From Asterella californica (Eukaryota; Streptophyta; Marchantiopsida; Marchantiales; Aytoniaceae), in NCBI GenBank assembly GCA_036924285.1, contig JAYKYS010000008.1, positions 23,545,001 through 23,609,000 on the forward strand: 64,000 nucleotides of DNA, written 5' to 3'. Position numbers and translations under genes: made by a program. Below the pieces are notes generated by a model. That model saw only the letters and a program-made list of their open reading frames with translations, made no database searches and was not told where the DNA came from. Below are positions 48,891-61,305 of this stretch, one piece after another (positions within the stretch are counted from its first letter, which is position 1; each line of letters starts with the position of its first letter).

Positions 48891-50162
48891 TGTTTTAGAT
48901 AAATAGAATAGAGCTATCGATCAAATTCAGGAAAGACCGCTTTACGAAATGTGAGGAAGTTTGCTGGCAATATGAGTGAAGCATGTGGAAAAATACTTCG
49001 GTAGCATCTAATGACTCTCCGTCATTAAGTGTAAGTTTTGGACCAAACTGGTGAGGAGTTGATAGACATGTACACCCGCAACAATGGACATGCTACATAT
49101 CACGCGGTACTCATTAATTAAGCCACAGTTTCGGAAGCAATCAAGATTGGGTCATTATGTATCATCAAGATTGAAAACAAATAACTTTTTAGGCGTTCAA
49201 GTTCTGTAGGAGAATATGTTGATGTGAACTCTCTGTATGCAAGAAGAAAAATAGAGACACACATAAGAAACTTGACCAACATTGAAGTAAAAGACATGAG
49301 GTATAACTCAGAGAACTTACGGAGTCAAATGACCTTAGATAATATTTTCAAGAAGAGACTTACGTGTCACATATTATTTTGACCAAGATGAACCAGAAAT
49401 ATCATAATCTCCACATATGTGTGGCTCTTCAAAACAACCTGAGAAGCCTCAAACAGCATCAAGTATAATACGAATCAAAGAAATCCTCGATACAGTGGAG
49501 AAATCCATGTATATGAAAAGTGCCAACAAAGATATCCGAAGAGAGATCATGTGTTGACTCACATGGTTCTGTAGACTGATAAGATGCTTACGGTCTATTG
49601 AGTGAGTGCATGAGCCCTTGTGCACTATGCACGAGAAAAAATACATGAACACTCAAAACAATATTATGAAAACATTCAAACAGAGACACGCAGATGATAA
49701 AAATAAATATTTTTATTTACAAATGATTTATATATAACTAGATCAGTGTCTTCATATGAAAGACTTCTCATCAAAGACAAAAATTGTGATACTTGATGTA
49801 ACATGACTTTGACAATAAACTGCTTCTTCTGAAAGAAATGCGAAATTGTGTTTGTCGGAAGGAAAACCGAAATCGAGCAATCGAGAACGTTGCAAGCTTT
49901 TGTACTGTCTAAGACATTCTTGTTCACGACCTCGTAATTCATCTGATGCAAGTAAATAAGCTCTCTAGATCTCCAGATAATGTGAATCGTTTAATCTTTG
50001 TCAGATTATGTCAACACGCTTTGCATATGAAGAGCTGGCTTCTGGCTTCACTAATACAGTCATTGTTCATATCTTGACCACATGAAAGAAATTTCTTGTA
50101 CTCATCAATGCGTACATTCATAGATCTGAGAGTGGTTTCAACCTCGTGATTTCTATCATTAA

Positions 50163-51296
50163 TCATCTACGTCCAACCGGAGAAATTTTACAAGAAGAAC
50201 AAAACTTCCTACATAAAGAGTCAAAACTATCTAGTAAATCACCTTCCTGTGGAGCATCCGAATTTGCTGTAGATGTTGCATCATGTTGGAGATTACCAAC
50301 ATAAACTAGATATGAACGAGTTCTTCCAAAACTTGGAGGTATATCTTGCTGACTAACAATGTGTGCAGGATCATGTTCCCTAGTAAGATCTACAGCGTAA
50401 TGATCGTCACTCAAAATATTAATAACTGGACATCTCAAGACTCGAACATATTCATCATTCTCAATCAGTCGACCTCCACCAACAGAAGTAGATGGCATGT
50501 CAGTCGGTTCCTCACCATCGTAATATTCATTTGCTTCTCCTTCAAATGACTTGTTGTCAATAATCTCATCCTCCTCAATATCTCGTCCAGCTTCGTTGAC
50601 TTCGTCTGCAGCTTCGTGGACAACATCATCAGCAGCAGTGTCTACAACTCCATCAAAAGCTTCGTCTACAACATCATGAGTAGCCTCGTGGGTAACCTCT
50701 ACGCTTCCGAGAACATTTGTAAGGCTGAGATTCAGCCCGACAAGGTTAATGGTATAATTCACGTCTAATATATCAGGCTGCTCTAACACCGTCTTAGTCT
50801 GGTGCTCTTTTGGTACAACACTAATCGAGGAAGCTGCACTTGCTTCTATGCTCTCTGCTTTACCAATCTTCTTCTATGACTCCAAATATTTAACTAGGAG
50901 ATGAGTCTTGGGTAAAGCCTCTATTATAGTGAGGGACCAAGTATCAAGAAAAGACGTTTCTCTCTCAATATCAGCGAAGTAGAGACAACACCTTTGCATT
51001 CGGATCGTCTCTCACATGAAAACTCCACCCGGAAAGTAATCCATAACCATCTCATTTTTTTGAGAGAAAAGACAAATGATGGTCTGTGCAAATCGATGAG
51101 ATTTAGACTCCAGCTTGACAATGCCACTGCTCGTATTACAGAAGTGATACTTTGGAGCACAGAGGAGATTATTCTGTTGTAGGTCTTCTTTCTTACGCAT
51201 CTCTTTCTCCTCTGCTGACTCTCTTGCCAAGATTGGTGACGTCTTGTAGTCCAGATGATCGTCCTCATCGTCATATGGAAGTTGAGGGTGACAAGA
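50163..51296 (-). pseudogene. Decayed DNA-methyltransferase-like gene, copy 2
   Basis: Same frame and same two internal stops (TGA 51,012-51,014, TAG 50,874-50,876) as 33,703-34,836, so the decay came before the duplication. One substitution at 50,507 changes Ser to Pro in the acidic tail (EES to EEP before TDMP). Confidence 0.45.
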
Positions 51297-52099
51297 TCAA
51301 CAACCAAATGGTCAAGGTTGCGAAGAATATATTCCACTTGTCTGATTTTTGTTCTTCAATCGAAATGAACAAAAAAAGATCAAGATAGCATCCTGCTTGA
51401 AATACCACTTGTCCTTGTTCTTCGAAGAAAAGTGTTCATTAAGCTTCATGTTTCTATACAAAAGACTGCTCTTGTTGTCTCGACATTTTGACCACTCCGC
51501 TTGAGGGGTCTGTCATCTGGTCTAGAAGGTAGAGACCCACCAACTAATCTCGTCCAAAAGATCACGAGGAGCTCACATTTCTTATTCTTGTCCTCTTATC
51601 AGTTCTTGCGCTGTTCACATATGCTCTACTTGTCTTCTATATTTTCTTCCGTTGTCTTTCTGGCAGTCCCTTATCCTATCTTGAGTGTTGCGTCTGTTGT
51701 CTTGGCTGTCTCAAATGCTATCTTGTGTGTTGTCTTTTTGTGTCATATGTGGTCCTTCAACTTGATAGGTTTCGTCATGAGCTGCACGGTGTCGAAATAT
51801 TTGGTCTTGTTCTCGGTACTAAGTTCTCTATTCGCTGAGTCTCTCGAGCAGAACTTGGAGCAAAGAACCTTTATAATAGTGCAATAAGTACTAACGACGA
51901 GTATATGTAGTCACTCAATCATTTACAACAAAACCAAGTTATTCATCGTTCGAGATAAAGAGCTAACTATAGTTGATATATGATTAGAGCTGCTTTGAGA
52001 CAGTCACTAATGAGACACAATGACATGCTCATAGTCGATAACTCGACAATGATGGTTTCTCCTTTGTTAGTCAGTATTTTCCAAAGCTCGAAGGTCTAC

Positions 52100-53070
52100 A
52101 CGCTTACAAGTCGCGTTGAGGGTAGTGTGCGAGGTCTCGCAAACTTTTTGAAAACTCAAGCCTAAGCTTGCGAGACCTTGCACACTTCCAACAAAAGACA
52201 CAAAAAGCGTGTAAGGTCTGCATGTTTCTTGTACTCTAAAGCATAACCATGCGAGGTCTCGCAAGATATTAGACAGCGCTAGTCAAAGCGTGCGAAGTCT
52301 CGCACACCTTTAGTGAATGATACAAAAAGCGTGCAAGGTCTCACACGCTTCTTGAACTCTAAAGCATAAGTGTGCGAGGCCTCGCACATTCTATCCGTGT
52401 GTGTGCTCATGCACTTCTAACCGTGTGAGGTCTCGCACACTTTTCATCATGCGAGGTCCCGCAAAGTATTAGATAGCGCTAGCCAAAGCATGCGAGACCT
52501 CGCACACTTTTAGCTTATGATACATAAACCGTGCGAGGCCTCGTACGCTTCTTGAGCTCTGGAGCATAAGCGTGCGACGCCTCACACACTTCCCTATGTG
52601 AGTGATCTCAAGCACTTCTAATCGTGCAAGGACTCGTGCTCTTCTAACCTTGTGAGATCTCGTGCACTTCTAATCGTACGAACTCTCGCACATATAAGTG
52701 TACGAGACATTGCACACTTTCAAGCGTACGTGGCATCTTCTAACCGCATGAGGCTTCGTGCCCTTCTAATCTTATGATTGTGAGACCTCGCGCACTTCTT
52801 ATAGTGCAAGGTCTCGCACACTTTTGATCGTGCATGCTCTCTCTCACTTCTATCGTGCGAGGTCTCGTAGACCTTTTGAGATATGAAGTGTAATTGTGCA
52901 AGACCTCGCACCCTTACTTATCCCAATGAGAAAAGCGTGCAATGCTTAGTTGATTCATTTAAGAAAACGTGTGAGGACATGCATGCTTATTATTATTGAT
53001 TTGCAAAGTGTGCGAGGTCTCGCACATTGAGTGAACAGGTTGAAAAGTATGTAGGGACTCGCATGTTTAT
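52100..53070. repeat. Array of 16-bp palindromes, full length
   Basis: More than twenty near-copies of GTGCGAGGYCTCGCAC spaced about 30-60 bp apart. The part left of 52,750 matches 35,640-36,290. The part to its right (for example 'gtgcgaggtctcgca' near 53,008) is single-copy and shows the original extent. Isolated members recur at about 55,065-55,085. Some are exact palindromes and others have a GT or TC centre. Confidence 0.85.
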
Positions 53071-53330
53071 TGAAATAAAGTGTCAATAGCATTTAATGCT
53101 TAGAACCAAAGCATACGAGTTGGAAGCGAGGTCTTTTTTCGTAAGTAGGGTGTTAGCTCTAAACCGTTATCGCGTCGGATGTCCAGGAAAACGCGAGGTT
53201 CCTGGCTGTGAAGATGTTGTGTGCTGAAACAGAGACAAGCCAGAGAAAAAAACCACGAATGCTGCGATATATACTACTCCAAATGTATGTACACTGCTGG
53301 TTCTTTTTCCTAAGAGCACAGAGCTGAAAA
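53071..53330. other. Short intergenic stretch
   Basis: Links the palindrome array to the inverted R1 copy. Nothing was recognised in it. Confidence 0.3.
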
Positions 53331-55010
53331 ACAGACCAGAGCGGTCTGTAACCTGCTTCAAAGCTTTTAAAAACAACCCCTGAATCACAACCCTGACCCA
53401 AAACCACCGAAGTGTAGCTCAAAGCAAGAGAAACTTCTCTTTGCTAACAAACAGAGCCAGAGCAGTATCACGCGATCCAAACCCAAGTCCAAACCACATC
53501 CATGTACAAGTTCTTAGCTAAAGCTAGCTACCACAAGCTGTATATAGCCAACCAGAACTCTAACGAACTCAAAAGAGCAAAACTCGTAGTGAAGAAACCG
53601 AAAAAAGATCTATCTGAGAACTTCCTCCTTTCGCCGAACGGACTTCAGAGGTCGATAGGGTCTCCTCCGCTGACTCCGTCAACCCAAGAAACCTTCAGAT
53701 CCGACTCCTGATAGCCAAGATATCGTCGATTTTTTATCGCAGGTGACCAAACCTTCAAAAACTCCTCCCTGCGGCTTAAAACCGCACACACCGCACAAAC
53801 GGATCGTCTAAACTGATATCCGTCTTCTCTGGTAGGTAGATCTAGCTACCCTGAACCCAACAAGACTCCAAATAAGCCGTTTGGAGTTCCCCTTGCAAAA
53901 CCACACGAGAAATTTGATCGCAGGTTGCAAAAAACTGACGTAAATCGGTTCCCTACGGCTCAAACTCGCTCACCACACCCAAACCAACAATCTAATTTAC
54001 GTACAGTCTTCTCTTATGAGTAGATGAAGACTCTCTGATTGCGTAGGCACCAAGAACGAAGAGCTTGGCTCACCGATCGCGAAGAACAACCCAATCTCAA
54101 GTCGCAGGCGAATGAAAATCTGACGTAAGCGCTTCTCTGCGAGCCAATTTCACTCAAATCTCCTGAACCGCCCGATGAAACTTCGTATTGTCTTCAATTT
54201 CCTATAGAACTCGGTGTTCTGATCCCAATGGATCCAAGGATAGCAAGTTTGGACTCCGGAACGGTCCGAACGGTCCAACTCTCCTTCACATGTAACTGAA
54301 ATCTCCAAATCTCCTTCCTACGTCTCAATTTCTCTCAGTACGCACACCCCGATCCGTCTCTTCCCAAACCGTCTTAACCTGTGCGTAGCCTACACAGATC
54401 TGAACCCAATGACACTTTGCGCGCGTGTATTGGACTTCCCAAATCTCCAAACCGTCCACCGACAGATCGCAGGCACAAGCTAGCCCCTAAGCTGCCCCCT
54501 TGTAACAGTCTATGTACGTACAAAGTTCTCTCATAATATAATGAAGCAGGCCCCTTGTGTCTTTGATATAACACCTGAAGTCTCAAATACCCAGTCAGCA
54601 AGTAACTAGGACCTAGCTTGATTTTGTCTTCTTTCGAGTCGCATAACTTCATCACTAGATGTCCAAACAAAGTAAACAAGATGCCCATGGAAAGCTGACA
54701 ATGAGGTCTACCCATCTATGTGATGAAAGTGAAGATCCGAAGTTGCGCCATAAGTCCATAAGCTGAGGCTTAGCTTGTTTTCTCCATCTTTCGAATCTTG
54801 TAACTTCTCCACTAGGCGTCCAAACGAAGTAAACAAGATGCCCATGGAAAGCTGACAATGAGCTCTACCCATCTATGCGATAAAAGTGAAGATCTGAAGT
54901 TGTGCCAAAAGTCCGTAAGTTGAGGCCTAACTTGTTTTCTCATGAGTGTCTTTGGAGCGACAAGCATCGAAGTTTGAATTTCAGATAGGAGCCAGTCCAC
55001 GACACGACAC
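53330..55010 (-). repeat. Large dispersed repeat R1, copy 3 (inverted, diverged)
   Basis: Reverse-complement relative of 20,650-22,400. Examples are 'gaagtgtagctcaaag' at about 53,410 against 'tttgagctacgcttcg' near 22,333, and 'tccacgacacgacacc' at 54,992 against 'cggtgtcgtgtcgtgga' near 20,648. It has two of the 150-bp subunits (about 54,600-54,935) instead of three. Many substitutions and indels show it is much older than the 16.46-kb duplication. Confidence 0.6.
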
Positions 55011-55329
55011 CGTCAGAACCGCTATTATGCTTTCTCTTGATAGATGTTATGTCTCTTGTCTTGAAGTGTGCGAGGCCTCGTACGCTTCTGAAGTCCAGGA
55101 CAGCAAGTGCAACATGTCCTCTCAAGCTTCCATCGGAAGTCGTAGTGTGCGAGACATCATGTGCTTAACTCTTTTGAGTTTGAATTGATGTGTACAAAGT
55201 GCACAAGCTCTCGCACGATATTAGTTCCTGGATACGAAACGGATGCTTGCTCAAGTCTATCATTATTGTTCATTATACTTCTCAATGTTGCATCTTCTTT
55301 TATCATATACTTCCTGCTTATCTATTCAC

Positions 55330-57897
55330 ATGTTTATCCAGGTTGGAGAGATGGTCGCATCTACTGCTCGACATTCTGTTGGTGATAAGTTTATCCTCTT
55401 CAATGGTGTGGACATTATCGGTGTCGACACAATATTTTCCATGTCCTCTGATGCTCGTTGCCATGGTGAGGTTGTTGCCACTGATCATGATGTGACAAAG
55501 TCCACACGACTATGGTATTTTCTTGTCGTCTGTCATATCTCAATATGGACATTGAGACTGTTGAGGAAGCGGTTAACTGGTATGTTCTATGAGATCTTTG
55601 CCATGTGCAGCTTCTTCATATATTTTTCTGACTGTCGAACCTAGTTCTACACCCTCACCTCATAGTTCCTCTTCCTTAACTGTACCATGCATGGATATTG
55701 TGCTTCTAGGTCTTGTTCCTTCCAACAACCAGCAGATGACAATAACACTCAGTCTGGTTGTAATGAAGATTCAGTTCTCTACAAGAATTGGAAGAATTGA
55801 CATAATCTACATGTTCTACTCTTGAGCACAACAACGGATTGCTGATGGTTCTATATTCTTGTCATTGTCATGTGTGAGAAATAGTGTGATCGATGACTAC
55901 CATGTTGGTGTTATGATCATGAATCATCTAGAGGATGTTCCTAATAGCATTTTCATTCAAGATCTTCCATCGTACGTCAAAGATCATCCACTTTTGGTTA
56001 AGTGACCAAATTACCTATTGCAGATAGTACGCAATAATCTTATTCTGGGTGACTTGTACATTGCATGCGATGAAGATGCAAACAGTAGGGAAGAACAGCC
56101 AGAAACATGTGATGAAGGTGCAACACATAAGTTTGTTGCTCGAAAAAAACGTGCTAAACACAACATAAGGCGTACGAAGGTTGCTCCGGAGATCAAGCTG
56201 CATACTGATTGTGAAAAGAGGGCAGCCAAGCACATTACAATGGAGGCCATTGACCTTGTCTTAAATGAAGAGTTGTCAGTGTGATAAGGATTGTTGTTGG
56301 ATGATACGAAAAGATGTTATGCTCAAGGAACGACAATTGTATTATGGTATGGACCATAATAAACGTACTGAATACATTTTCTCCAAGTTTGACAAGGAGT
56401 CACTTGAAGAAGGATGGATCAAGTTCGATGGAAAGTTGGTGTACAATGAAGCTTTTCACTTGATTTATGGTTTCTCAAGAGCTACTTTCTACAACTACCA
56501 AAATTCTTGGATGATATGTGCTCAGACATGGTACCATGGCAACAAAGGTACTCATAAACCATGGAGTTTGACTTTGACAGTACAAGCTTTGTTACATCAA
56601 CTTCTGCTCACAACAAGTGAAGTAATGTCCCACTTGACACCTAGTAAAACGTAACGTCATGGTACAGATAACCATACGTATCATCTTTGTTCATGTTACA
56701 CTAAAGACGAGGTGTTTGAAGAGGTACGAGGAAAAATGGAGATTCTTCAGCTAATTGTTGTTTCCAAGTCAACATTCTATAAGATTTGGAGAGAGAATTC
56801 CGTCAACTATGCTACGCAAAAGTCTAGTGCATTAGCAAAATATACTACTTGTATCAATCTCAAGCAGCAAATTGATGCGGGAGAGAATATCAGCAAAGCG
56901 AGCAATCTTGAGCATCAAATGGAACAACATATGCACATCCAGATGTCAGCCAAGACATCTAGATGTGCATATGTGCATAAGTCTAGTGCATATATGTATC
57001 AATTACTATGCTTGTATTCAAATTGCGGTTATGAATCCTCAAAAGAATATGGTGATTATTCATGACAAGATGGACCAAAGGAAGATCACAATGTCTCTGT
57101 TGTCTTACAAGCTCAAAGTGCTCATGGGACAAGCTCAACCATTACCACTGATGCTCACAGGTATCCTCTTGCATAGTTATGGTCCTAGAATTGTGGCTCA
57201 CATAGCCATAACTGGTTTGTGTCTCAGAGATGCTAACTTCACCGAGTACATCTTTGACAAAGATGTTCCAAGATTGTGAAAGATATAAAGGAAACTGGAG
57301 AGGAGATCTAGCCTTCAAGGTTCCCACTCATCCATTGTTCAAAGGTGTACTTGATGAACAGTTCTTTGATCTTACATTTGTACGACCAAAAGGCATTGAC
57401 TTGGATGCATTTTTTCAAGTACCACAGTTTGATGACTCAGATGCCACATGTTTCAAACCACTCCTCGAGAACTTGTTCTTACATGTTGACAATTATAGAA
57501 AGGATAACAAGAATTGGATGTTAGCATTCTGTAGTGAACTCGTTTCAAGAGGATGTTTCAAAACCGTCACAATGTCATTCCTCATAGTTGGTCATACTCA
57601 TGAAGATGTTGACGGAGTCTTTACCAAAGTGAACTTGTCTCTGTCACATACTCATGTTGGCTCTCTTCCTCATTTGTTCATTTGAGTGTACGATGCAGAG
57701 ACCACAAAATGCATGTCTGCTCTTCTTCAAGCGGTTGTAGACTATTGATCATACGTGAAGAGTTTCGAGGTGCCGTTGAGAAGACACTCACAATTATTCA
57801 ATTTCGGTTCTACATGAGAGATAATGTTCTTGTGTGTCAAGTGAGAGAGAGTTATGACTCTCAATCAAAGTGGATCCAATATGGAAGAATACTATGA
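55330..57897 (+). pseudogene. Decayed DUF7869-type transposon protein
   Basis: Coding-like segments follow one another in three frames. Frame 1 (55,826-56,284) has 'DDYHVGVMIMNHLEDVP', an in-frame TGA at 56,003-56,005, then 'ILGDLYIACDED' and a basic stretch 'ARKKRAKHNIRR'. A shift near 56,270 leads to 'CDKDCCWMIRKDVMLKERQ' and 'NKRTEYIFSKF', a TAA at 56,652-56,654, then 'SKSTFYKIWRENSV'. After a shift near 56,945 comes 'NMVIIHDKMDQRKI' and 'LTGILLHSYG'. After a shift near 57,230 comes 'HVDNYRKDNKNWMLAF' and 'FLIVGHTHEDVDGVF' (57,578-57,622). The series DKMDQ, DN...KDNKN and VGHTHEDVD in that order is what I recall for DUF7869-type proteins, thought to be DDE-like transposases. The region upstream to 55,330 is coding-like but unassigned. 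No terminal repeats were found. Confidence 0.6.
56931..56970. repeat. 17-bp hairpin inside the transposon gene
   Basis: Arms 56,931-56,947 and 56,954-56,970 pair with one mismatch around a 6-nt loop, at the very place where the reading frame breaks. Confidence 0.8.
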
Positions 57898-60800
57898 GAA
57901 TGTAGAGATCCTTCTTCAAGGACAGATTTCTCATTGATTTTTCCAACCGCTGTCGTATTGTGACACTGCTCACATATGAATTTAGCGTAGAACTTGTATT
58001 ATGTTGTTTTTCACGTCTTGCGAATCTTTTTCATGTAACTCGCTTGACAGCGTGTTAGATGCCACGTCCACGGTTATCTGAGATGTTAGATCGCACGAAA
58101 ATGAGACATGTCAACTCAGCGATCTGTGGACATTCGTGTGAGTGGCTCTTGTTGTCAAATTTGTGTATACGATAGAGGGTCAAGGTCTGTTCCATATCAA
58201 GCTTCACTACATCCACCGCGATCATTTTTGACAATGATTCGTTGTCTGCTTTGGTGATGAGCTCATGAGGAGGATGACGGATATGTCTATTCCGGTGATC
58301 TTGCTGATTGTCACATACGGAGAGAATTGAGACCTGACTATGTACATCTTACTTTGACGAGTGAATGGATCTGAACTTTCCAGCCAACGTCTCTTTCAAC
58401 GTCTAGGTTGATATCTGATGTCACTACCGATGAAAGTTCAGTCATCATGCGTGGATTGCAAGGAACTTTGGTGAGGAGTACTATAATCAAGTGATGACTT
58501 CCTCATTCCTTTCTGTAATACTTTTCATCGTAGATCGATTCAAGGTCATCGTCTTGACTTTGTCTTGAATCTCGTGTGTTCTTGTGTCATTGTAATCTTA
58601 ATCGTCTTGTGAAGATGATTATCCTAAGGTTGGGGTTCGAAGTATTTTGATTCAAGTTTTGAAGGGATGAGATTGTTTTAGGATTAGAACTCGTTCTATG
58701 GTGCCTAGTAAGCAATAAAGTGATCTCCAATCTCTTTTCTTATTTGTTCATTTTTTACCAATCAAGTCCATCCAAGTTCTAAGGACGGTTTTGAGATTCT
58801 AGAAATCTTTCCGGAGATCAATCACAGCGTGTGAGGTCTTCTTGGAAAGCACTCGAGCTGGGCTACAATCTGGAGGCAAAGATCAATCGATATGGAGCTC
58901 TGATCGGGATGTTATGATCGTTCAAAGTTAGGGGGTCGAATCATTACCCCGAGTTTGAATGTCTCGACAGTTTGAGAGATGATCTTTCGGTGATGTCAAA
59001 AGGATTGGATTGTTGGTACCGTGCTTGTTGCACTGATGTAAAATAGTCATACATTAGGGTTGGATTAGACCTCGAAATGATCTAAAATTATTTTTCTTGG
59101 ATTCAAGGATTGAGTTGTTTTATGAGCATGAGAGCGAATCTCTGAGTGAAAATTTTCAGGATTGGAGTGTGCTCTATCAGCTTACTGCATGTGAAAGTTC
59201 AGTTCATTTGGTTAAGAGAAGCTCTTGGGGTCGTGGATTTTAGTCACCGGGGTCTGTAAAGCTCATAAGTTAACACAGACGAAAAGTTTGGTCCATTTTG
59301 GACAATTGTTTTGCGGTCTGAAGCTGAAATTTCAGAGGGTAGTAGTGAAAGGTCAGAGGAAATTTCTTGTGAAGTTTGAGCCCAATTGGAAGTTCGAGGT
59401 GGGAGCACGAGGTTGTCAAAGTTCAGATTACAGCTGATGGGTTTCAAAGGAGAAGAGTGATTGGCTAACTTCGACCAAAAGACTTGGGGTTTGGAGGTGG
59501 AACTTCATGGAAGTACTGCAAGAGAGATGAAAGAGCTATGTTGTGAATTTAGCATGGAGATCGTACTCAGATAAGGTGTAACACTATGTCGAAGTTGCTG
59601 ATTGAAAATCTCTAACAGCGAGATACAATTATCTTATGCATCATGTCTTGAGCTCATTGGTTACTTGTTGTGTGCATGCCTTACCTTATTGAAAAGCTTG
59701 TACGGTAGGACTATCCGATGTTCTAAGGTTCATCTTGAATCATCCTCATATCAACGAACCGTAGTAAGTCAAAAAGTTGAATGTTTAGATAACTTGTCGG
59801 AGAAATCCAGTAAAAAAGTATTGCTAGAGCACCTTTGAAGGTGCTTTTGTGATGTAAGCACGTGTTTATCATGCTGAATCCTTCTTGTACTTAGAATAAG
59901 GTTGAACGTCCAGTTGTGATGTGTGGTGCACGTGTGTTACACTTAAGATCAGGTTAGGTCATACTTCTGGTCTACTGATAACACAACTAATATGTGCTTC
60001 GAAATTCACTTAAGAAATTTACAGTCTTGTTCATGCATGTGGTTCAATCTTTGCATTTCAGTTTGGCATGAGATTATTAATTAATTCTGTTAATAATGTT
60101 AAAGTACTAATACTAAGAGCAACTTAGACTCAATCAAACTTTTCAATCAAAGAAACTTAGGCTCAAAGTTAGTAAATAAAGTTTTGAATCAATTGACTTT
60201 GAGTTGTATCTAAGACTTTCTACTTATTGACTATCTATTAATCTCTTCTTATTGGAATGACAATTTGTTGTATTGTCTAAAAATGTCACGCTAATAGTCT
60301 AAAACTGAATTATCAATTATACAGAACATAACCAAATATCTACATTATGATCACAAATAGTTCAAATTTACATATTTAAGTGTCCAAAAAATTGAAAATA
60401 ATCTAATTTTAGTTACTATAATGATGGAGATGTATAATACCCACGAATGCTAACTATTCAGTAATGCTAACTAAAGTAGCATCGCAATCTGTAGTTACAA
60501 TAATAAAAGTCATATTTAATCTATTCTCTATTCTCTTTCATTGTAATAGCATATTATATATTACCCTCTTCTAAGTTTGGAAGAGGAGAAATATGCACGG
60601 TTTTAATTTATGTCTTAACTCTTCTTCTTGGAAGGGATAAATTATGAATTAAACTTGTTAAAATAAAAATATTTTTATTTTGTTCATGTCCGTGGTCTTT
60701 ATATCAGAAAAAAGATCAGTATACTTGATTTGCTTATGAATTTTGTGATTGCAGCAACTATGTGTAATCAAGTTATCTAAGTCAAGTTATAAGTTTTAGG

Positions 60801-61130
60801 TTTAGTAATTTAAATTAAATTAATTAAATTCAGAATAATTTATCATTTCTCTAAAATACATTTTCAAACCCAATCGAGCATCCGTCTTATATTTTTCTTC
60901 GTAAATTTGTGGTTTAGTCTATGATGATTTTCACTAAAATTTTTGAAGCTAATTGCTAACCAATATTCATGATGATTTTATGGACTGTGTAAATGCTCTC
61001 TTTTTATTCTCGACCAGAAGTGAACTTTGCATGCATATACGCTCTGTATCAAACATATCTTTTATTGTAGTGGATAGTGTAACATCATAAACTATAAACA
61101 TTATAAACTGTTTTTTAAACAGTTTATTGT
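57898..61130. other. Intergenic DNA, no gene recognised
   Basis: 57.9-59.9 kb has even composition with only short frames. 59.9-61.1 kb is AT-rich. A diverged piece of the ~330-bp dispersed repeat lies at about 60,565-60,700 ('gaagaggagaaatatgcac' then 'ttttaatttatgtc'). Confidence 0.4.
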
Positions 61131-61139
61131 CTAGCTGCT

Positions 61140-61305
61140 ATCAGAAATCATTGGACAAGGTAGAAAAAGTAAATAGAAATAAGAGAGAATAAAAAGATAA
61201 GATAGAAGAAGAGAGTAAAAAGAAAGGAGAGAAAGAGAGAAAAGAGAGAAGGAAGGAAGGAGGGAGAGGTTTATAAGAGGGAGGAGGGAGGAGGAGACGA
61301 TGATC
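61140..61305 (+). repeat. Purine-rich tract with TATA-like motif
   Basis: About 160 bp is almost all A and G on the plus strand, with an unbroken 53-nt purine run at 61,217-61,269. It is followed by 'tttataagagggagg' and then GC-rich sequence with 'cacttagggttggcc'. A similar layout (purine tract, 'gataaaagagag', 'tttagggtt') recurs at 63,770-63,960. This could be the promoter end of a retroelement terminal repeat; the idea is inference. Confidence 0.5.

Larger units (their letters stand above)
36291..52750 (+). repeat. 16,460-bp tandem duplication, unit 2
   Basis: Near-identical copy of 19,831-36,290. Every element of unit 1 recurs at +16,460. At 52,750 the sequence leaves the repeat ('ccgcatg' followed by 'aggcttcgtg' instead of 'ggaaatttc'). 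The palindrome array continues without a break there, so this is the original right flank. Apart from the features listed separately, the gene-free stretches match those of unit 1 and hold nothing more. Confidence 0.95.

Noticed and set aside
20650..55010. R1 at 20.7 kb and its inverted copy at 53.3-55.0 kb as the ends of one giant transposon
   Set aside because: The copies differ strongly in age and subunit number, and no transposase intact enough or target duplication links them.
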